Part shown: positions 1 through 9,396 of the stretch, one piece after another
How the letters are laid out: every line of letters begins with the position of its first letter
How positions within the stretch are numbered: position 1 is the stretch's first letter
NCBI RefSeq assembly: GCF_024582835.1
Contig: NZ_CP102097.1
Coordinates: 1,302,001 to 1,366,000, forward strand
Direction of reading: 5' to 3'
DNA length: 64,000 bases
Source: Vibrio japonicus
Lineage (GTDB): Bacteria; Pseudomonadota; Gammaproteobacteria; Enterobacterales; Vibrionaceae
Translations under genes and position numbers: made by a program
Notes under the pieces: model-generated
Told to the model about the DNA's origin: nothing
Databases searched by the model: none
What the model saw: only the letters and a program-made list of their open reading frames with translations

Positions 1-896
1 TTTACGAAGTTAGAATAAATAAGTGCGCCGATAATGACCCCGAATAGCATGGTAGACGTTCTTGCGGTATCAATAAGGATCTCTCTTAGTACTGAGATGG
101 TGAGAGAGCGGCGATAAAGTGCAATAGCAAACGCACCACCAGCACCAATACCTGCCGCTTCAGTTGGTGTAAATGCGCCAAGGTATATGCCACCCATAAC
201 TAGAGCAAATAGTCCAAGAATGCCGGACACAGATTTCAACGCGGCACTTTTGTCTTCCTTCGACATCTTCTCACCTTTTGGCCCCGCATTTGGGTTACGC
301 CATACAACGTATTTTGTGGCTAAAAGATACATGAAGATACCAAGCATACCTGGTATAAAGCCTGCTGCGAAAAGGTCTCGAATGCTCTGTTCGGTGAGTA
401 CGCCATAGATGATTAGGATGACACTTGGTGGGATCAAAATCCCTAGCGTGCCACCTGCCGCGATAGAAGCCGCAGCTAAGCCATCCGAATATCCATACTT
501 TCGCATAGAAGGCATAGCAACCTTAGCCATAGTTGCCGATGTGGCCAAGCTCGAACCTGAAATTGCAGAGAAACCACCACATGCGGCTACCGTCGCCATT
601 GCTAACCCGCCACGATAGTGACCCAAAAACGCATAACAAGCTCTATACAGTTCTTGAGACATACCCGCACGTGTGATTAAGTTCCCCATCAGAATGAACA
701 TGGGAATGACAGACAAACCGTAATCTTGTGCTGTGTCGATCAATCGCTTAGCACTGACGGTTAACGCACCGTTAAAGTTCCAGTCTCCCAAAGCAGCATA
801 ACCTACGAATCCCACCACACCCATTGCAAATGCGATCGGCATTCTTAACAGTATTAATATCATCAGTACTGCGAAACCAATTAAGGCAATAGTCAT
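1..896 (-). CDS. dctM: TRAP transporter large permease DctM (C-terminus beyond window)
   Basis: This is the large membrane subunit (about 12 helices in the family) of a tripartite ATP-independent periplasmic transporter, which moves a carboxylate across the inner membrane with sodium. About 298 N-terminal residues are visible out of a usual 425 or so. Seen: ATG at 896, opening MTIALIGFAVLMILIL, then repeated hydrophobic helices and the family-typical FSAISGSSLATSATM and GGTLGILIPPS segments. It starts one base after the dctQ stop, so the two are probably translationally coupled. The family and role are firm. The substrate is not readable from this subunit. Confidence 0.95.
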   Translation of the reverse strand, partial: MTIALIGFAVLMILILLRMPIAFAMGVVGFVGYAALGDWNFNGALTVSAKRLIDTAQDYGLSVIPMFILMGNLITRAGMSQELYRACYAFLGHYRGGLAMATVAACGGFSAISGSSLATSATMAKVAMPSMRKYGYSDGLAAASIAAGGTLGILIPPSVILIIYGVLTEQSIRDLFAAGFIPGMLGIFMYLLATKYVVWRNPNAGPKGEKMSKEDKSAALKSVSGILGLFALVMGGIYLGAFTPTEAAGIGAGGAFAIALYRRSLTISVLREILIDTARTSTMLFGVIIGALIYSNFV

Positions 897-897
897 A

Positions 898-1425
898 TCA
901 ATCCCTCTGATTCAAATACTCTTTGTTAAAGATTCGCGTAATCACTAAAACAAGCGAAGTGATTGCGGTTAGCCAGCATGAAATGGCCAGAAAATAGACA
1001 AAATAATAGGTTGGTATTTCGAGATATTCAGTCATCTCTCCGTACATCAGTGCTCGGTCTCCCAGTTCCCAAACTTTGAATCCCATTACTGAGAGGCAGA
1101 GAGAGACCACAGCATCAAACCCCATATCGCGTATGTTCTTTACCTTTCTGGGAATGATGCTGTCGGTCAGGTCAACGCTGATGTGCTCTTTACGCCACGT
1201 CACCAAAGGCATTGTAGAGAAAATAAGCGCACCTAAAAGTAACTCCGTGAGTTCTACACTTCCGGTTACTGGCTTTTCAAACAGGTAGCGTCCTATTACA
1301 TCAATACAGGTAAGCAGCATCATTGAAAGTAATATTAAGCACGCACACAGCTTCAGAAACTTATCCAAAAGTTGGGCAGTAGACTCCCAACTTTTGGTAA
1401 ACCACATTAGTGAGTTGATCATCAT
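898..1425 (-). CDS. dctQ: TRAP transporter small permease DctQ
   Basis: This is the small membrane subunit of the TRAP transporter, which pairs with DctM. It has 175 residues and four hydrophobic segments (about 20-45, 57-76, 105-125, 141-166). The IDVIGRYLF stretch near the end of helix 1 is a common DctQ signature. Two start codons lie together at 1425 and 1422; the upstream one is used here. The gene begins 6 bases after the dctP stop, within one operon dctP-dctQ-dctM. Nothing is odd about it. Confidence 0.93.
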   Translation of the reverse strand: MMINSLMWFTKSWESTAQLLDKFLKLCACLILLSMMLLTCIDVIGRYLFEKPVTGSVELTELLLGALIFSTMPLVTWRKEHISVDLTDSIIPRKVKNIRDMGFDAVVSLCLSVMGFKVWELGDRALMYGEMTEYLEIPTYYFVYFLAISCWLTAITSLVLVITRIFNKEYLNQRD

Positions 1426-1431
1426 TTATTC

Positions 1432-2466
1432 CTAAAGCTCGATTGGCTCGTAGTCATTGACGATTTTTCTAAACTCGGTCAAAGCGGCTTGAGCATCAAC
1501 TTTACGTGACTTAACCGATTTCACCCATTTATCGTCAAGACCTTGAGTAAGCTGTTCATAGTATTGAACATCTTCAGCAGACAAGTTCTCCACTTTGCTG
1601 CCTGACGCGATAATGTCAGCCTCACCAATTTCGTCGGCTTTTGTCCAGTAACGCCCCGCAAGAGCAGATAGCTTCTCACCAGAAACGCTTCTGATGGCCT
1701 GACGATCTTCTTCAGAGAGTTTTTCCATAAATTGAGGACTGATGAAGATGCCGAACGAACCCAAGTACAAACCCGTTGGGAGTTTGTAGCTGTATGGTGT
1801 GACGTCTTTAAAACGAGCGGCTTTCATCATATCCATCTGCATAAACAGACCGTCCGCAACGCCTTGAGAAAGCATCTCATACGCTTTCGTAGCAGGAGCG
1901 CTTACGCCCGACACTTCCAAAAGGTTGCCTACTTCAGTAGAAATACCGCCGCCTACACGCATTTTTTTGCCTTTCAGATCTTTCAGAGATTCGATTGGCT
2001 CACGCATATGAACTTGTCCTGGCCCATGAACAAATACACCAGCCAGTTCAACGCCGTTGTACTCAAAAGAATTCTTAAAGTACTTCTCGTTGACACGCCA
2101 ATGCGCGACCGAAGCCGCTTCGCCACCTGCTTTATTCCCTGGCAGTTCAGCAATTTGAGTTAAACGAAAACGTCCAGGGAGGTAACCATGAAATGTCCAA
2201 GCCGCGTCAACCGCGCCATCTTCAACTAATTCAACGAGACTTTTTGGGTGAGCCAAGTCGTATTCCAACTTAATTGTGACACGCCCATCAGTGGCTTCTT
2301 CGATCCATTTGCCCCAAGTCGGTAATACATCGGCGTTCATTGTCTGCATTGGGCTAAGCCATGTTGCGATTTTTAGTTCATGTGTTTGTGCTTGAGCACT
2401 GTGGCTCACCAACATGGTGGAAGCGAGCAATCCTGCCAGGCCTTTAGCTACGGTTGATTTAAACAT
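1432..2466 (-). CDS. dctP: TRAP transporter periplasmic substrate-binding protein DctP
   Basis: This is the extracytoplasmic solute receptor of the TRAP system. A longer reading from 2523 is open, but the start is placed at 2466: an AAAGGA ribosome-binding site sits just upstream and the protein then opens with a typical signal peptide, ending near SAQAQT. The mature part begins ELKIATWLSP and contains KKMRVGGG, where this family usually places the arginine that pairs with the ligand carboxylate. The length of 344 residues is normal. Divergence from paaZ suggests phenylacetate or a related aromatic acid as ligand. That is inference from context. Confidence 0.93.
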   Translation of the reverse strand: MFKSTVAKGLAGLLASTMLVSHSAQAQTHELKIATWLSPMQTMNADVLPTWGKWIEEATDGRVTIKLEYDLAHPKSLVELVEDGAVDAAWTFHGYLPGRFRLTQIAELPGNKAGGEAASVAHWRVNEKYFKNSFEYNGVELAGVFVHGPGQVHMREPIESLKDLKGKKMRVGGGISTEVGNLLEVSGVSAPATKAYEMLSQGVADGLFMQMDMMKAARFKDVTPYSYKLPTGLYLGSFGIFISPQFMEKLSEEDRQAIRSVSGEKLSALAGRYWTKADEIGEADIIASGSKVENLSAEDVQYYEQLTQGLDDKWVKSVKSRKVDAQAALTEFRKIVNDYEPIEL

Positions 2467-2739
2467 ACTGATTCCTTTGTAAGTCCCATAAAAATGAATT
2501 AATTTCATTGCCAAGTGACACATATTTGTGTTGATTGGTAATTTAAACGTATCATTTAAATTGATGGTTGTGTATCATGATTGTTAATGAATTGTGATTT
2601 TGTGAATCAGATTTTGTTTTGAAGATGATCAACACAACCATTTCATAGGTGATGTGTTAAAGGCGAATTAAGCGCGTTATCGATGGAAAAACTCTAGTGA
2701 GTAGATTGCTACAGCATTAAGGATTAACGAGGTATATAA
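2467..2739. promoter_or_regulatory. Divergent dctP/paaZ intergenic region with GTATCA repeats
   Basis: This 273-bp AT-rich spacer must hold the promoters of both the TRAP operon and paaZ. It contains GTATCA at 2549-2554 and again inside TGTGTATCA at 2569-2577. TGTGTATCA recurs just before paaA (4962-4970), so it is a candidate half-site for a shared regulator, probably PaaX. A 10-bp inverted pair is also present: ATGGTTGTGT at 2564-2573 and ACACAACCAT at 2632-2641. No -35/-10 pair is convincing by eye. Confidence 0.45.
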
Positions 2740-4791
2740 ATGGAACAATTAACCAGTTACGTAGCCGGAGAATGGTATTTTGGTAATGGGAAACCACGCG
2801 TGGTTTCAAGTGCAATTTCTGGTGCGGAGTTATATCAGGTCAATGCAGATGGTATGGATGCCTCTAAAGTCTTGGAATACGGAAGAGAGCGAGGAACAAA
2901 AGCGCTTTCTCAAATGACGTTCTTAGAGCGCGCCAATATGATCAAAGATTTAGCTAAGTACTTGCTATCTCGTAAGGAAGAGTTCTACTCGCTTTCCCAA
3001 CATACTGGCGCGACGAGAATGGATTCATGGATCGATATTGAAGGGGGCGTCAGTACCTTGTTCAATTACTCTAGTGTTGCCAACCGCGAGTTACCAAACG
3101 ATACCATTTGGCCAGAAGATGAATTACTGCCTCTTTCAAAAGAGGGTGGATTTGCTGCACGTCATTTTCTGACCAGTAAAACTGGCGTTGCTCTACACAT
3201 AAATGCGTATAACTTCCCTTGCTGGGGGATGCTAGAAAAGCTAGCGCCGACTTGGCTTGGAGGGGTGGCAGCTATTGTCAAACCAGCGACTGAAACCGCG
3301 TATCTGACCCAAGCAATGGTAAAAGCGATGTTAGAGAGCGGCTTGCTGCCTGATGGTGCAATTCAGGTTATTTGTGGCTCGGTTGGCGACATGTTTGACC
3401 ATCTCGATTACCAGGATGTGGTGACGTTCACTGGTTCAGCACAAACGGGTCAAATGCTTCGCTCTCACCCTTCAATTACACAGAAATCTATTCCATTCAC
3501 GATGGAAGCTGACTCGCTTAACTGCGCTATTTTAGGTTCTGATGTCACGCCTGATATGCCGGAGTTCGCACTGTTTGTACGTGAAGTTACTCGCGAGATG
3601 ACGGTGAAAGCAGGGCAAAAATGTACCGCGATTCGCCGTGCCATCGTACCAGAGCATTTGATTGACCAAGTTGCAGCGGCACTAACGTCAAAACTTGAGA
3701 AAGTTGTCGTTGGTGACCCTGCAATAGAAGGCGTCAAGATGGGCGCTCTAGTGAGTAAAAGCCAGCTTAATGACGTCAAAGAAAAAGTCACGACGTTATC
3801 AAATTACTGTGACGTACTGACGGGCGGGAATACTTCAGACCTGAATGCTCAGGGGGCAAGTGAGGGTGCATTCTATCCACCAACGCTGCTTCGCTGCAAC
3901 AACCCTCATGAAGCTGAGGAGGTGCATTCTGTAGAAGCGTTTGGCCCAGTATGTACGCTTATGCCATACAGCGACCTTAGCGATGCTGCAGTGTTAGCTA
4001 AAAAAGGCCAAGGCAGTTTAGTAGCCAGTATCGTTACGGCATCGGGAGACTTAGCTGCTCAGCTCGCACTTGAAATCGGTTCATCTCATGGCCGTTTACA
4101 CATCTTAAATGAAGAGTCATCTAAAGAATCCACCGGTCATGGTTCTCCGCTACCAATGCTTGTTCATGGCGGCCCTGGTCGTGCTGGTGGCGGCGAAGAA
4201 ATGGGCGGCCTACGTGGTGTGAAACACTACATGCAGCGCACCGCGATACAAGGCTCACCAACTATGCTGGCTAAAATAGGTCGAGAGTGGGTTCGCGGAG
4301 CTGAAACGGTCTCTGACCCGATTCATCCATTCAAAAAGTACTTTGAAGATTTGCAAATTGGCGAAACCCTGACAACGGCACGAAGAACGATAACGGAAGC
4401 GGATATCGTCAACTTTGGTTGCTTAAGTGGCGATCACTTTTATGCGCATATGGATAAGATCGCGGCCAAAGAGTCGATGTTTGGTGAAAGGGTGGCGCAT
4501 GGCTACTTTGTCATTTCCGCTGCTGCGGGTCTGTTTGTGGAAGCTGCTCCTGGGCCTGTGCTCGCCAACTATGGTATGGAAGGGCTGAGGTTCATTGAAC
4601 CGGTTAAAATTGGCGATACCATTCAAGTTCATCTCACTTGTAAGAAGAAAATTAAGAAGCGCCAGCGTTCTGCCGAAGAACAGGCACAAGGCGTCGTGGC
4701 CTGGGATGTGGAAGTGTGTAATCAGGATGGAAAACCAGTCGCGCTATATACGATCCTCACGTTAGTTGCGAGACAGCAAGGTGACTTTTAA
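2740..4791 (+). CDS. paaZ: PaaZ, bifunctional oxepin-CoA hydrolase / semialdehyde dehydrogenase
   Basis: PaaZ opens the ring of oxepin-CoA and oxidises the resulting aldehyde to 3-oxo-5,6-dehydrosuberyl-CoA. The 683 residues match the full-length fusion: an aldehyde dehydrogenase domain (about 1-520) and a C-terminal MaoC-type hydratase domain (about 540-680). Visible catalytic residues are Glu256 (FTMEADS) and Cys295 (GQKCTA) in the dehydrogenase and the GDHFYAH motif with Asp565 and His570 in the hydratase. The gene is transcribed alone, ahead of a strong terminator, in the same direction as paaA-K. In E. coli paaZ is divergent from that operon. Confidence 0.97.
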   Translation: MEQLTSYVAGEWYFGNGKPRVVSSAISGAELYQVNADGMDASKVLEYGRERGTKALSQMTFLERANMIKDLAKYLLSRKEEFYSLSQHTGATRMDSWIDIEGGVSTLFNYSSVANRELPNDTIWPEDELLPLSKEGGFAARHFLTSKTGVALHINAYNFPCWGMLEKLAPTWLGGVAAIVKPATETAYLTQAMVKAMLESGLLPDGAIQVICGSVGDMFDHLDYQDVVTFTGSAQTGQMLRSHPSITQKSIPFTMEADSLNCAILGSDVTPDMPEFALFVREVTREMTVKAGQKCTAIRRAIVPEHLIDQVAAALTSKLEKVVVGDPAIEGVKMGALVSKSQLNDVKEKVTTLSNYCDVLTGGNTSDLNAQGASEGAFYPPTLLRCNNPHEAEEVHSVEAFGPVCTLMPYSDLSDAAVLAKKGQGSLVASIVTASGDLAAQLALEIGSSHGRLHILNEESSKESTGHGSPLPMLVHGGPGRAGGGEEMGGLRGVKHYMQRTAIQGSPTMLAKIGREWVRGAETVSDPIHPFKKYFEDLQIGETLTTARRTITEADIVNFGCLSGDHFYAHMDKIAAKESMFGERVAHGYFVISAAAGLFVEAAPGPVLANYGMEGLRFIEPVKIGDTIQVHLTCKKKIKKRQRSAEEQAQGVVAWDVEVCNQDGKPVALYTILTLVARQQGDF

Positions 4792-4832
4792 CGAGTCAGA
4801 CATTCTCTAAAAATTTCATCAAATCTTATTCA

Positions 4833-4858
4833 ACAGGGCCATTCGGCCCTGTTTTTTT
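4833..4858 (+). terminator. Rho-independent terminator after paaZ
   Basis: An 8-bp stem (ACAGGGCC / GGCCCTGT) with an ATTC loop is followed by a T-run. It lies 41 bases after the paaZ stop and separates paaZ from the paaA promoter. Confidence 0.9.
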
Positions 4859-4931
4859 ATCACAAATTTAACAATTGAATGCGTTATATTTTACTTTTTT
4901 GTAATTATTATGTTGCCAATGTAATTTTACA

Positions 4932-4970
4932 TGATACATTAAAAACACAAACAATATTTAATGTGTATCA
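4932..4970. promoter_or_regulatory. Candidate PaaX operator upstream of paaA
   Basis: An imperfect inverted repeat, TGATACATTAAA (4932-4943) facing TTTAATGTGTATCA (4957-4970), ends 13 bases before the paaA start. The right half shares TGTGTATCA with the paaZ upstream region. PaaX is a GntR-like repressor released by phenylacetyl-CoA in E. coli. Assigning this repeat to PaaX is inference from position and repetition, not from a known Vibrio consensus. Confidence 0.5.
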
Positions 4971-4983
4971 AATGGAGAAGAGG

Positions 4984-5913
4984 ATGTCTTCGGAGCAAAC
5001 GTCATTCGAGCGAAAAATCGAACAAGAGATCGCAGTCGAACCTAAAGACTGGATGCCTGATGGATACCGTAAAACACTGGTACGTCAGATAGGTCAGCAT
5101 GCTCATTCAGAGGTGGTAGGAATGCTGCCAGAAGCTAACTGGTTAACACGTGCGCCATCATTGCGTCGTAAAGCGGTATTGCTTGCAAAAATTCAAGACG
5201 AAGCTGGCCACGGTCTGTATCTGTACAGCGCGGCGGAAACCTTAGGTGGTGAACGTCACGACCTGTACGAAAAAATGCTGACTGGTGAGATGAAGTACTC
5301 ATCCATCTTTAACTACCCAACCCTGAGCTGGGCTGATGTCGGTGTGGTTGGTTGGCTTGTTGATGGTGCAGCGATCGTTAACCAGGTGGCGTTGTGCCGT
5401 ACTTCTTATGGGCCTTATGCACGCGCTATGGTTCGAATCTGCAAAGAAGAGAGTTTCCACCAGCGCCAGGGTTATGAGGCTTGTCGAGCGCTTGCCGATG
5501 GTAGTGAAGATCAGAAAGCCATGCTTCAAGACTCTATCAACCGTTGGTGGTGGCCTGCGTTAATGATGTTTGGTCCGAACGACAGTGAATCTCCAAACTC
5601 AGCGAAAAGCATGGCTTGGAAAATAAAGCGCGTCAGCAACGATGATTTACGTCAGAAGTTCGTTGATAACACGGTTCATCAAGTCCTTGCGCTGGGTATG
5701 ACGATCCCAGACCCAGACCTGAAGTGGAACGAAGAAACCGGTCACTATGAGTTTGGTGAGATCAACTGGGACGAGTTTAACCAAGTGATTCATGGACACG
5801 GCATTTGCAACCATGAGCGTTTGAAAGACAAACGTGATGCCTGGGAAGCGGGTGCATGGGTTCGTGAAGCCGCTGTTGCTTACTCAAAAAAACAGATGGA
5901 ATGCGCAGCCTAG
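4984..5913 (+). CDS. paaA: PaaA, catalytic subunit of phenylacetyl-CoA 1,2-epoxidase
   Basis: PaaA is the di-iron subunit of the PaaABCE monooxygenase that epoxidises the ring of phenylacetyl-CoA. The frame is open further upstream, but ATG 4984 is preferred: GGAG sits 6 bases before it and the product is then 309 residues, the length known from E. coli. Iron ligands are visible in Glu73-x-x-His76 (DEAGHG) and Glu156-x-x-His159 (EESFHQ). It is the first gene of an operon that runs through paaK. Confidence 0.97.
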   Translation: MSSEQTSFERKIEQEIAVEPKDWMPDGYRKTLVRQIGQHAHSEVVGMLPEANWLTRAPSLRRKAVLLAKIQDEAGHGLYLYSAAETLGGERHDLYEKMLTGEMKYSSIFNYPTLSWADVGVVGWLVDGAAIVNQVALCRTSYGPYARAMVRICKEESFHQRQGYEACRALADGSEDQKAMLQDSINRWWWPALMMFGPNDSESPNSAKSMAWKIKRVSNDDLRQKFVDNTVHQVLALGMTIPDPDLKWNEETGHYEFGEINWDEFNQVIHGHGICNHERLKDKRDAWEAGAWVREAAVAYSKKQMECAA

Positions 5914-5953
5914 TCGCGCCAACAAGAATTGAAACAGATTAAGGAGAATCAAT

Positions 5954-6241
5954 ATGAGTTCATTTAACTGGCCGCTGTACGAGGTATTCGTTCGAAGCAA
6001 ACAAGGTTTGGATCACAAGCACGTAGGCAGTGTCCGCGCAGCTGATGGTCAAATGGCGATTGAAGCCGCTCGCGATCTCTATACACGCCGTAGTGAGGGT
6101 TGTTCTATCTGGGTTGTTGAATCTAACCAAATCACAGCATCTCAATCGAGCGAGCAAGGCCCGTTTTTTGACCCGGCTGAAGATAAAGTTTATCGCCACG
6201 CCAGTCATTACACCATTCCTGCTGACATCAAGCATATGTAG
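5954..6241 (+). CDS. paaB: PaaB, epoxidase subunit
   Basis: PaaB is the small subunit of phenylacetyl-CoA epoxidase. It bridges PaaA/PaaC complexes and is required for activity. The product has 95 residues, the normal size, and opens with WPLYEVFVRSKQGLDHKHVGS, close to the PaaB consensus. AAGGAG lies 6 bases before the ATG. The gene follows paaA after 40 bases and precedes paaC by 10. Confidence 0.96.
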   Translation: MSSFNWPLYEVFVRSKQGLDHKHVGSVRAADGQMAIEAARDLYTRRSEGCSIWVVESNQITASQSSEQGPFFDPAEDKVYRHASHYTIPADIKHM

Positions 6242-6251
6242 GGGATGAGTC

Positions 6252-7010
6252 ATGAGTGAGCAACAAACAAAAGTAAACTACTTACTTCAACTGGCAGACA
6301 CCAACCTTATTCTCAGCCATCGTTTATCTGAGTGGTGTGGTATCGCCCCGGAACTAGAGATTGACATCGCACTGGCAAATATTGGTTTAGATCTGCTTGG
6401 TGAGGCTCGTAACCTTTACCAATATGCCGCTGAGCTTGAAGGCAACCAGAAAACTGAAGATGACTACGCTTATCTACGCGAAGAGCGCGAATATAAAAAC
6501 CTACTGTTGGCAGAACGTCCAAATGAAGGGTTCGATATCTCGATTGTGCGTCAGTTCCTTTTTGACAGCTACCATGCGCTGCTTCTTCAAGAACTAGCAA
6601 ACAGTGCTGATGAACAGCTGGCGGCTATTGCTAAGAAATCCCTGAAAGAGGTGGCTTACCACCTGAGATACAGCTCAGGTTGGATTGAACGTTTAGGTGG
6701 TGGTACCGAGTTGAGCCATAAAAAAGTTCAAACTGCACTGAACGAGTTATGGCGTTACACCGACGAGATGTTTGAGCCAAGTGAAGAAGAGATCGTGCTT
6801 GCAAAGCAGAACGTTATTGTTGATGTCTCTGAACTAAAAGCGCAGTGGCAACGCAATGTCAATGCAACGCTAGAGAAAGCAACGCTATCGATGCCTGAAT
6901 CTAAGTATTTTCTGCAAGGCGGTAAATCCGGTAAACACAGTGAACATCTAGGTTTCATTTTGGCGGAACTTCAGTACATGCAACGGACTTATCCAAACCA
7001 ACAATGGTAG
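6252..7010 (+). CDS. paaC: PaaC, structural subunit of phenylacetyl-CoA epoxidase
   Basis: PaaC is a ferritin-fold protein like PaaA but without iron. It forms the stable heterodimer partner of PaaA. The product is 252 residues, the usual length, with NLILSHRLSEWCG near the start and the central LDLLGEARN and FDSYHALLLQ helices typical of the family. It lies between paaB and paaD with 9-10 base spacers, so expression is coupled within the operon. Confidence 0.96.
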   Translation: MSEQQTKVNYLLQLADTNLILSHRLSEWCGIAPELEIDIALANIGLDLLGEARNLYQYAAELEGNQKTEDDYAYLREEREYKNLLLAERPNEGFDISIVRQFLFDSYHALLLQELANSADEQLAAIAKKSLKEVAYHLRYSSGWIERLGGGTELSHKKVQTALNELWRYTDEMFEPSEEEIVLAKQNVIVDVSELKAQWQRNVNATLEKATLSMPESKYFLQGGKSGKHSEHLGFILAELQYMQRTYPNQQW

Positions 7011-7019
7011 GGCGTGCTG

Positions 7020-7526
7020 ATGATTAATCAAACACTCGATTCGCTTTCTGATCCAGAAACGCACCGCATTTGGCAGTTGGTCAGCTCGATTCCAGACCCT
7101 GAAATTCCGGTTATTTCGATTGGTGAGTTGGGCATGGTTCGCCATATTGCCAAAATTGGGGGGGCATGGGTGGTGAAGTTCACCCCGACATACTCCGGTT
7201 GCCCGGCGACAGAAATGTTGATGAACGATATCCGAGAAGCCATGAATACGGAAGGGTACGAGGATGTCAAAGTTGAAGTACAACTTGATCCAGCATGGAC
7301 AACAGACTGGATTCAAGAGTCGAGCAAACAAAAGTTACGTGAATACGGAATCGCGCCACCAGACAGAAAAGCGTGTATGCACACCGCCATCAACGCACAG
7401 CCTGAATGCCCTCATTGTGGCAGTGTTGATACAAAAATGGTAAGTGAATTTGGTTCTACAGCTTGTAAAGCACACTTTCGATGTAATACGTGTTTGGAAC
7501 CATTTGATTACTTCAAGTGCATATAA
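7020..7526 (+). CDS. paaD: PaaD, epoxidase metal-cofactor maturation protein
   Basis: PaaD is a DUF59/MIP18-like protein thought to help mature iron centres of the epoxidase system. The N-terminal half has DPEIPVISIGELGMV and YSGCPATEM. The C-terminal tail is Cys-rich with two CxxC pairs (CPHC and CNTC), a likely zinc ribbon. A GTG at 7014 is in frame, but ATG 7020 has the AGGG ribosome-binding site at proper distance and gives 168 residues, near the family norm. Confidence 0.95.
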   Translation: MINQTLDSLSDPETHRIWQLVSSIPDPEIPVISIGELGMVRHIAKIGGAWVVKFTPTYSGCPATEMLMNDIREAMNTEGYEDVKVEVQLDPAWTTDWIQESSKQKLREYGIAPPDRKACMHTAINAQPECPHCGSVDTKMVSEFGSTACKAHFRCNTCLEPFDYFKCI

Positions 7527-7540
7527 AGTAAGGGATTATT

Positions 7541-8596
7541 ATGACAGATTTTTACCCATTGAAAGTCGCTCGTGCAGACAAGGAAACACCAGATTCTGTG
7601 GTACTGCATTTTGACGTACCGCAAAACCTTGCCGATCAGTTTCATTTTCACCCTGGTCAGCACCTCACTATCAAATCGAACATTAACGGTGAAGAGTTGA
7701 GACGTTGTTACTCAATATCCTCTGCACCGAGCGAAAACAGCCTTCAAGTTGGTATCAAGGCCATTTCAGAAGGTCGTTTTTCAAACTTTGCCGTCAACGA
7801 AATTAAGGTAGGCGATGAACTTGAGGTAATGACTCCACAAGGTCACTTTGGTTTTACATCAAGCCCAGAGCGTAAAGTTAACTACTTAGGTATCGCAGTC
7901 GGATCGGGTATTACTCCAATTCTCTCCATGCTTAAAACGGCACTAGAGCAGGAAGATAACAGCACATTCACCTTGTTGTACGGCAATCGTAATGTAAATA
8001 GCATGATGTTTCGCAATCAGTTACTGAGCTTGAAAAACCGCTATCCACATCGTTTACACGTTAGTTACTTCTTCTCGCGTGAAACCAACGAAGTCGAGTT
8101 ATGGAATGGTCGCTTGGACGGCGACAAATTACGCGAACTCGGTAGCAACTTGTTTAACTGGAGTGACTTTGACGCGTGTTATGTCTGTGGCCCGGAAGAA
8201 ATTTTGGAATCTTGCTACACCGCGTTGGTGGAAGGCGGATTGAGCGAAGAAAACTACCATGTAGAGCGATTTAACACCGCAACAAAGTCTAAAGCAAAAC
8301 CAGCTAACCAGTCAGAAAATACTCAAGTGACGCTTAAGCGTGATGGTCGCATCATGAAGATTGATATGACCTCACAAGATGACAGCTTGCTGGATGCGGC
8401 ACTTCGTCAGGGTGTAGACCTTCCTTATGCATGTAAAGGTGGTGTGTGTGCGACGTGTATCTGTAAAGTCAAATCTGGTCAGGTAGAAATGGGCACCAAC
8501 TACAGCCTAGAAGCCGATCAAGTTGAAGATGGTTACGTTCTGAGTTGCCAAGCCGTTCCGACAACCAGCGAAATTGAAATCGACTTTGATGTGTAG
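7541..8596 (+). CDS. paaE: PaaE, NADPH-dependent reductase of phenylacetyl-CoA epoxidase
   Basis: PaaE passes electrons from NADPH through FAD and an iron-sulfur cluster to PaaA. The 351 residues show, in order, the flavin-binding RCYSISSAP motif (about 52-60), the nucleotide-binding GSGITPILSM region (about 120-130) and a C-terminal plant-type [2Fe-2S] domain with CKGGVCATC plus a later LSCQ. The gene sits 14 bases after paaD and 8 before paaF. All domains are intact. Confidence 0.97.
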   Translation: MTDFYPLKVARADKETPDSVVLHFDVPQNLADQFHFHPGQHLTIKSNINGEELRRCYSISSAPSENSLQVGIKAISEGRFSNFAVNEIKVGDELEVMTPQGHFGFTSSPERKVNYLGIAVGSGITPILSMLKTALEQEDNSTFTLLYGNRNVNSMMFRNQLLSLKNRYPHRLHVSYFFSRETNEVELWNGRLDGDKLRELGSNLFNWSDFDACYVCGPEEILESCYTALVEGGLSEENYHVERFNTATKSKAKPANQSENTQVTLKRDGRIMKIDMTSQDDSLLDAALRQGVDLPYACKGGVCATCICKVKSGQVEMGTNYSLEADQVEDGYVLSCQAVPTTSEIEIDFDV

Positions 8597-8604
8597 AGGG
8601 TAGC

Positions 8605-9393
8605 ATGGCATTAGAAACCGATTATCAGGATCTGATGTACGACATCTCTCATCAGGGAGTGTTAACCATCACGTTGAATCGTCCACAGAAGCGCAATGCG
8701 TTAAGCAATGACGTACTGAAGCACTTAGCGGAGTTACTGGAAGAGGCGTCAGAGGACACTTCCATTAAGTCGGTGGTGCTTTACGGCGGCGAAACGATGT
8801 TTGCGGCAGGGGCAGATTTAAACGAGATGTCGAGTCAGCATTCAATAGAGACTTGGCTAAATCCGAGACCGAAACTTTGGCAACGTATTGACCTGTTTGA
8901 AAAGCCTCTGATTGCGGCGGTAAATGGTTACGCGTTGGGGGCGGGGTTAGAAATGGTCTTGCTTTGCGATGTCGTCGTCGCGGGAGAAGGTACGCTGTTT
9001 GGTCTGCCAGAAATCACCTTGGGCTTAATGCCAGGTGCTGGTGGCACACAACGACTGGCTCGTACTATCGGAAAATCTCTTGCGAACCAAATGGTGCTGA
9101 CCGGAAAGCCAATCTCAGCAGAAAGAGCGCTTAACGCTGGTTTAATCAGTGAAATCACGATGTCACAAAACACGCTCAATAAAGCACAAGAGATAGCAAC
9201 AAGTATTGCCCAGCATGCTCCTTTAGCCGTTCGTGCCGCTAAAACGTCATTAAAATCAGTATCAAATGGCACATTGAGTCAAGGACTGATGATGGAAAGA
9301 CAGCTATTCAGTCTGCTTGCGGAAACTCAAGACCGAGCGGAAGGAATCCAAGCTTTTCTGGATAAAAGAAAAGCGACATTTAAAGGGAAGTAA
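8605..9393 (+). CDS. paaF: PaaF, 2,3-dehydroadipyl-CoA hydratase
   Basis: This crotonase-family enzyme hydrates 2,3-dehydroadipyl-CoA to 3-hydroxyadipyl-CoA. The 262 residues hold the oxyanion-hole segments FAAGADLNEM and NGYALGAGLEM and the GLPEITLGLMPGAGGTQRL segment, which carries a catalytic Glu typical of true hydratases. That Glu pattern separates it from the isomerase PaaG encoded 3 bases downstream. It is one of two adjacent crotonase paralogues that end in almost the same sequence (ATFKGK and PEFKGK). Confidence 0.94.
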   Translation: MALETDYQDLMYDISHQGVLTITLNRPQKRNALSNDVLKHLAELLEEASEDTSIKSVVLYGGETMFAAGADLNEMSSQHSIETWLNPRPKLWQRIDLFEKPLIAAVNGYALGAGLEMVLLCDVVVAGEGTLFGLPEITLGLMPGAGGTQRLARTIGKSLANQMVLTGKPISAERALNAGLISEITMSQNTLNKAQEIATSIAQHAPLAVRAAKTSLKSVSNGTLSQGLMMERQLFSLLAETQDRAEGIQAFLDKRKATFKGK

Positions 9394-9396
9394 TCA

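Noticed and set aside
187..618. Two short plus-strand frames at the left edge
   Set aside because: They are antisense to dctM, whose translation shows the conserved permease segments.
1732..2163. 143-codon plus-strand frame inside dctP
   Set aside because: It is opposite a well-supported substrate-binding protein gene and has no family features.
2593..2609. TGTGA with a spaced partner, looking like a CRP site between dctP and paaZ
   Set aside because: The right half reads GAATC instead of TCACA, so only one half-site is present.
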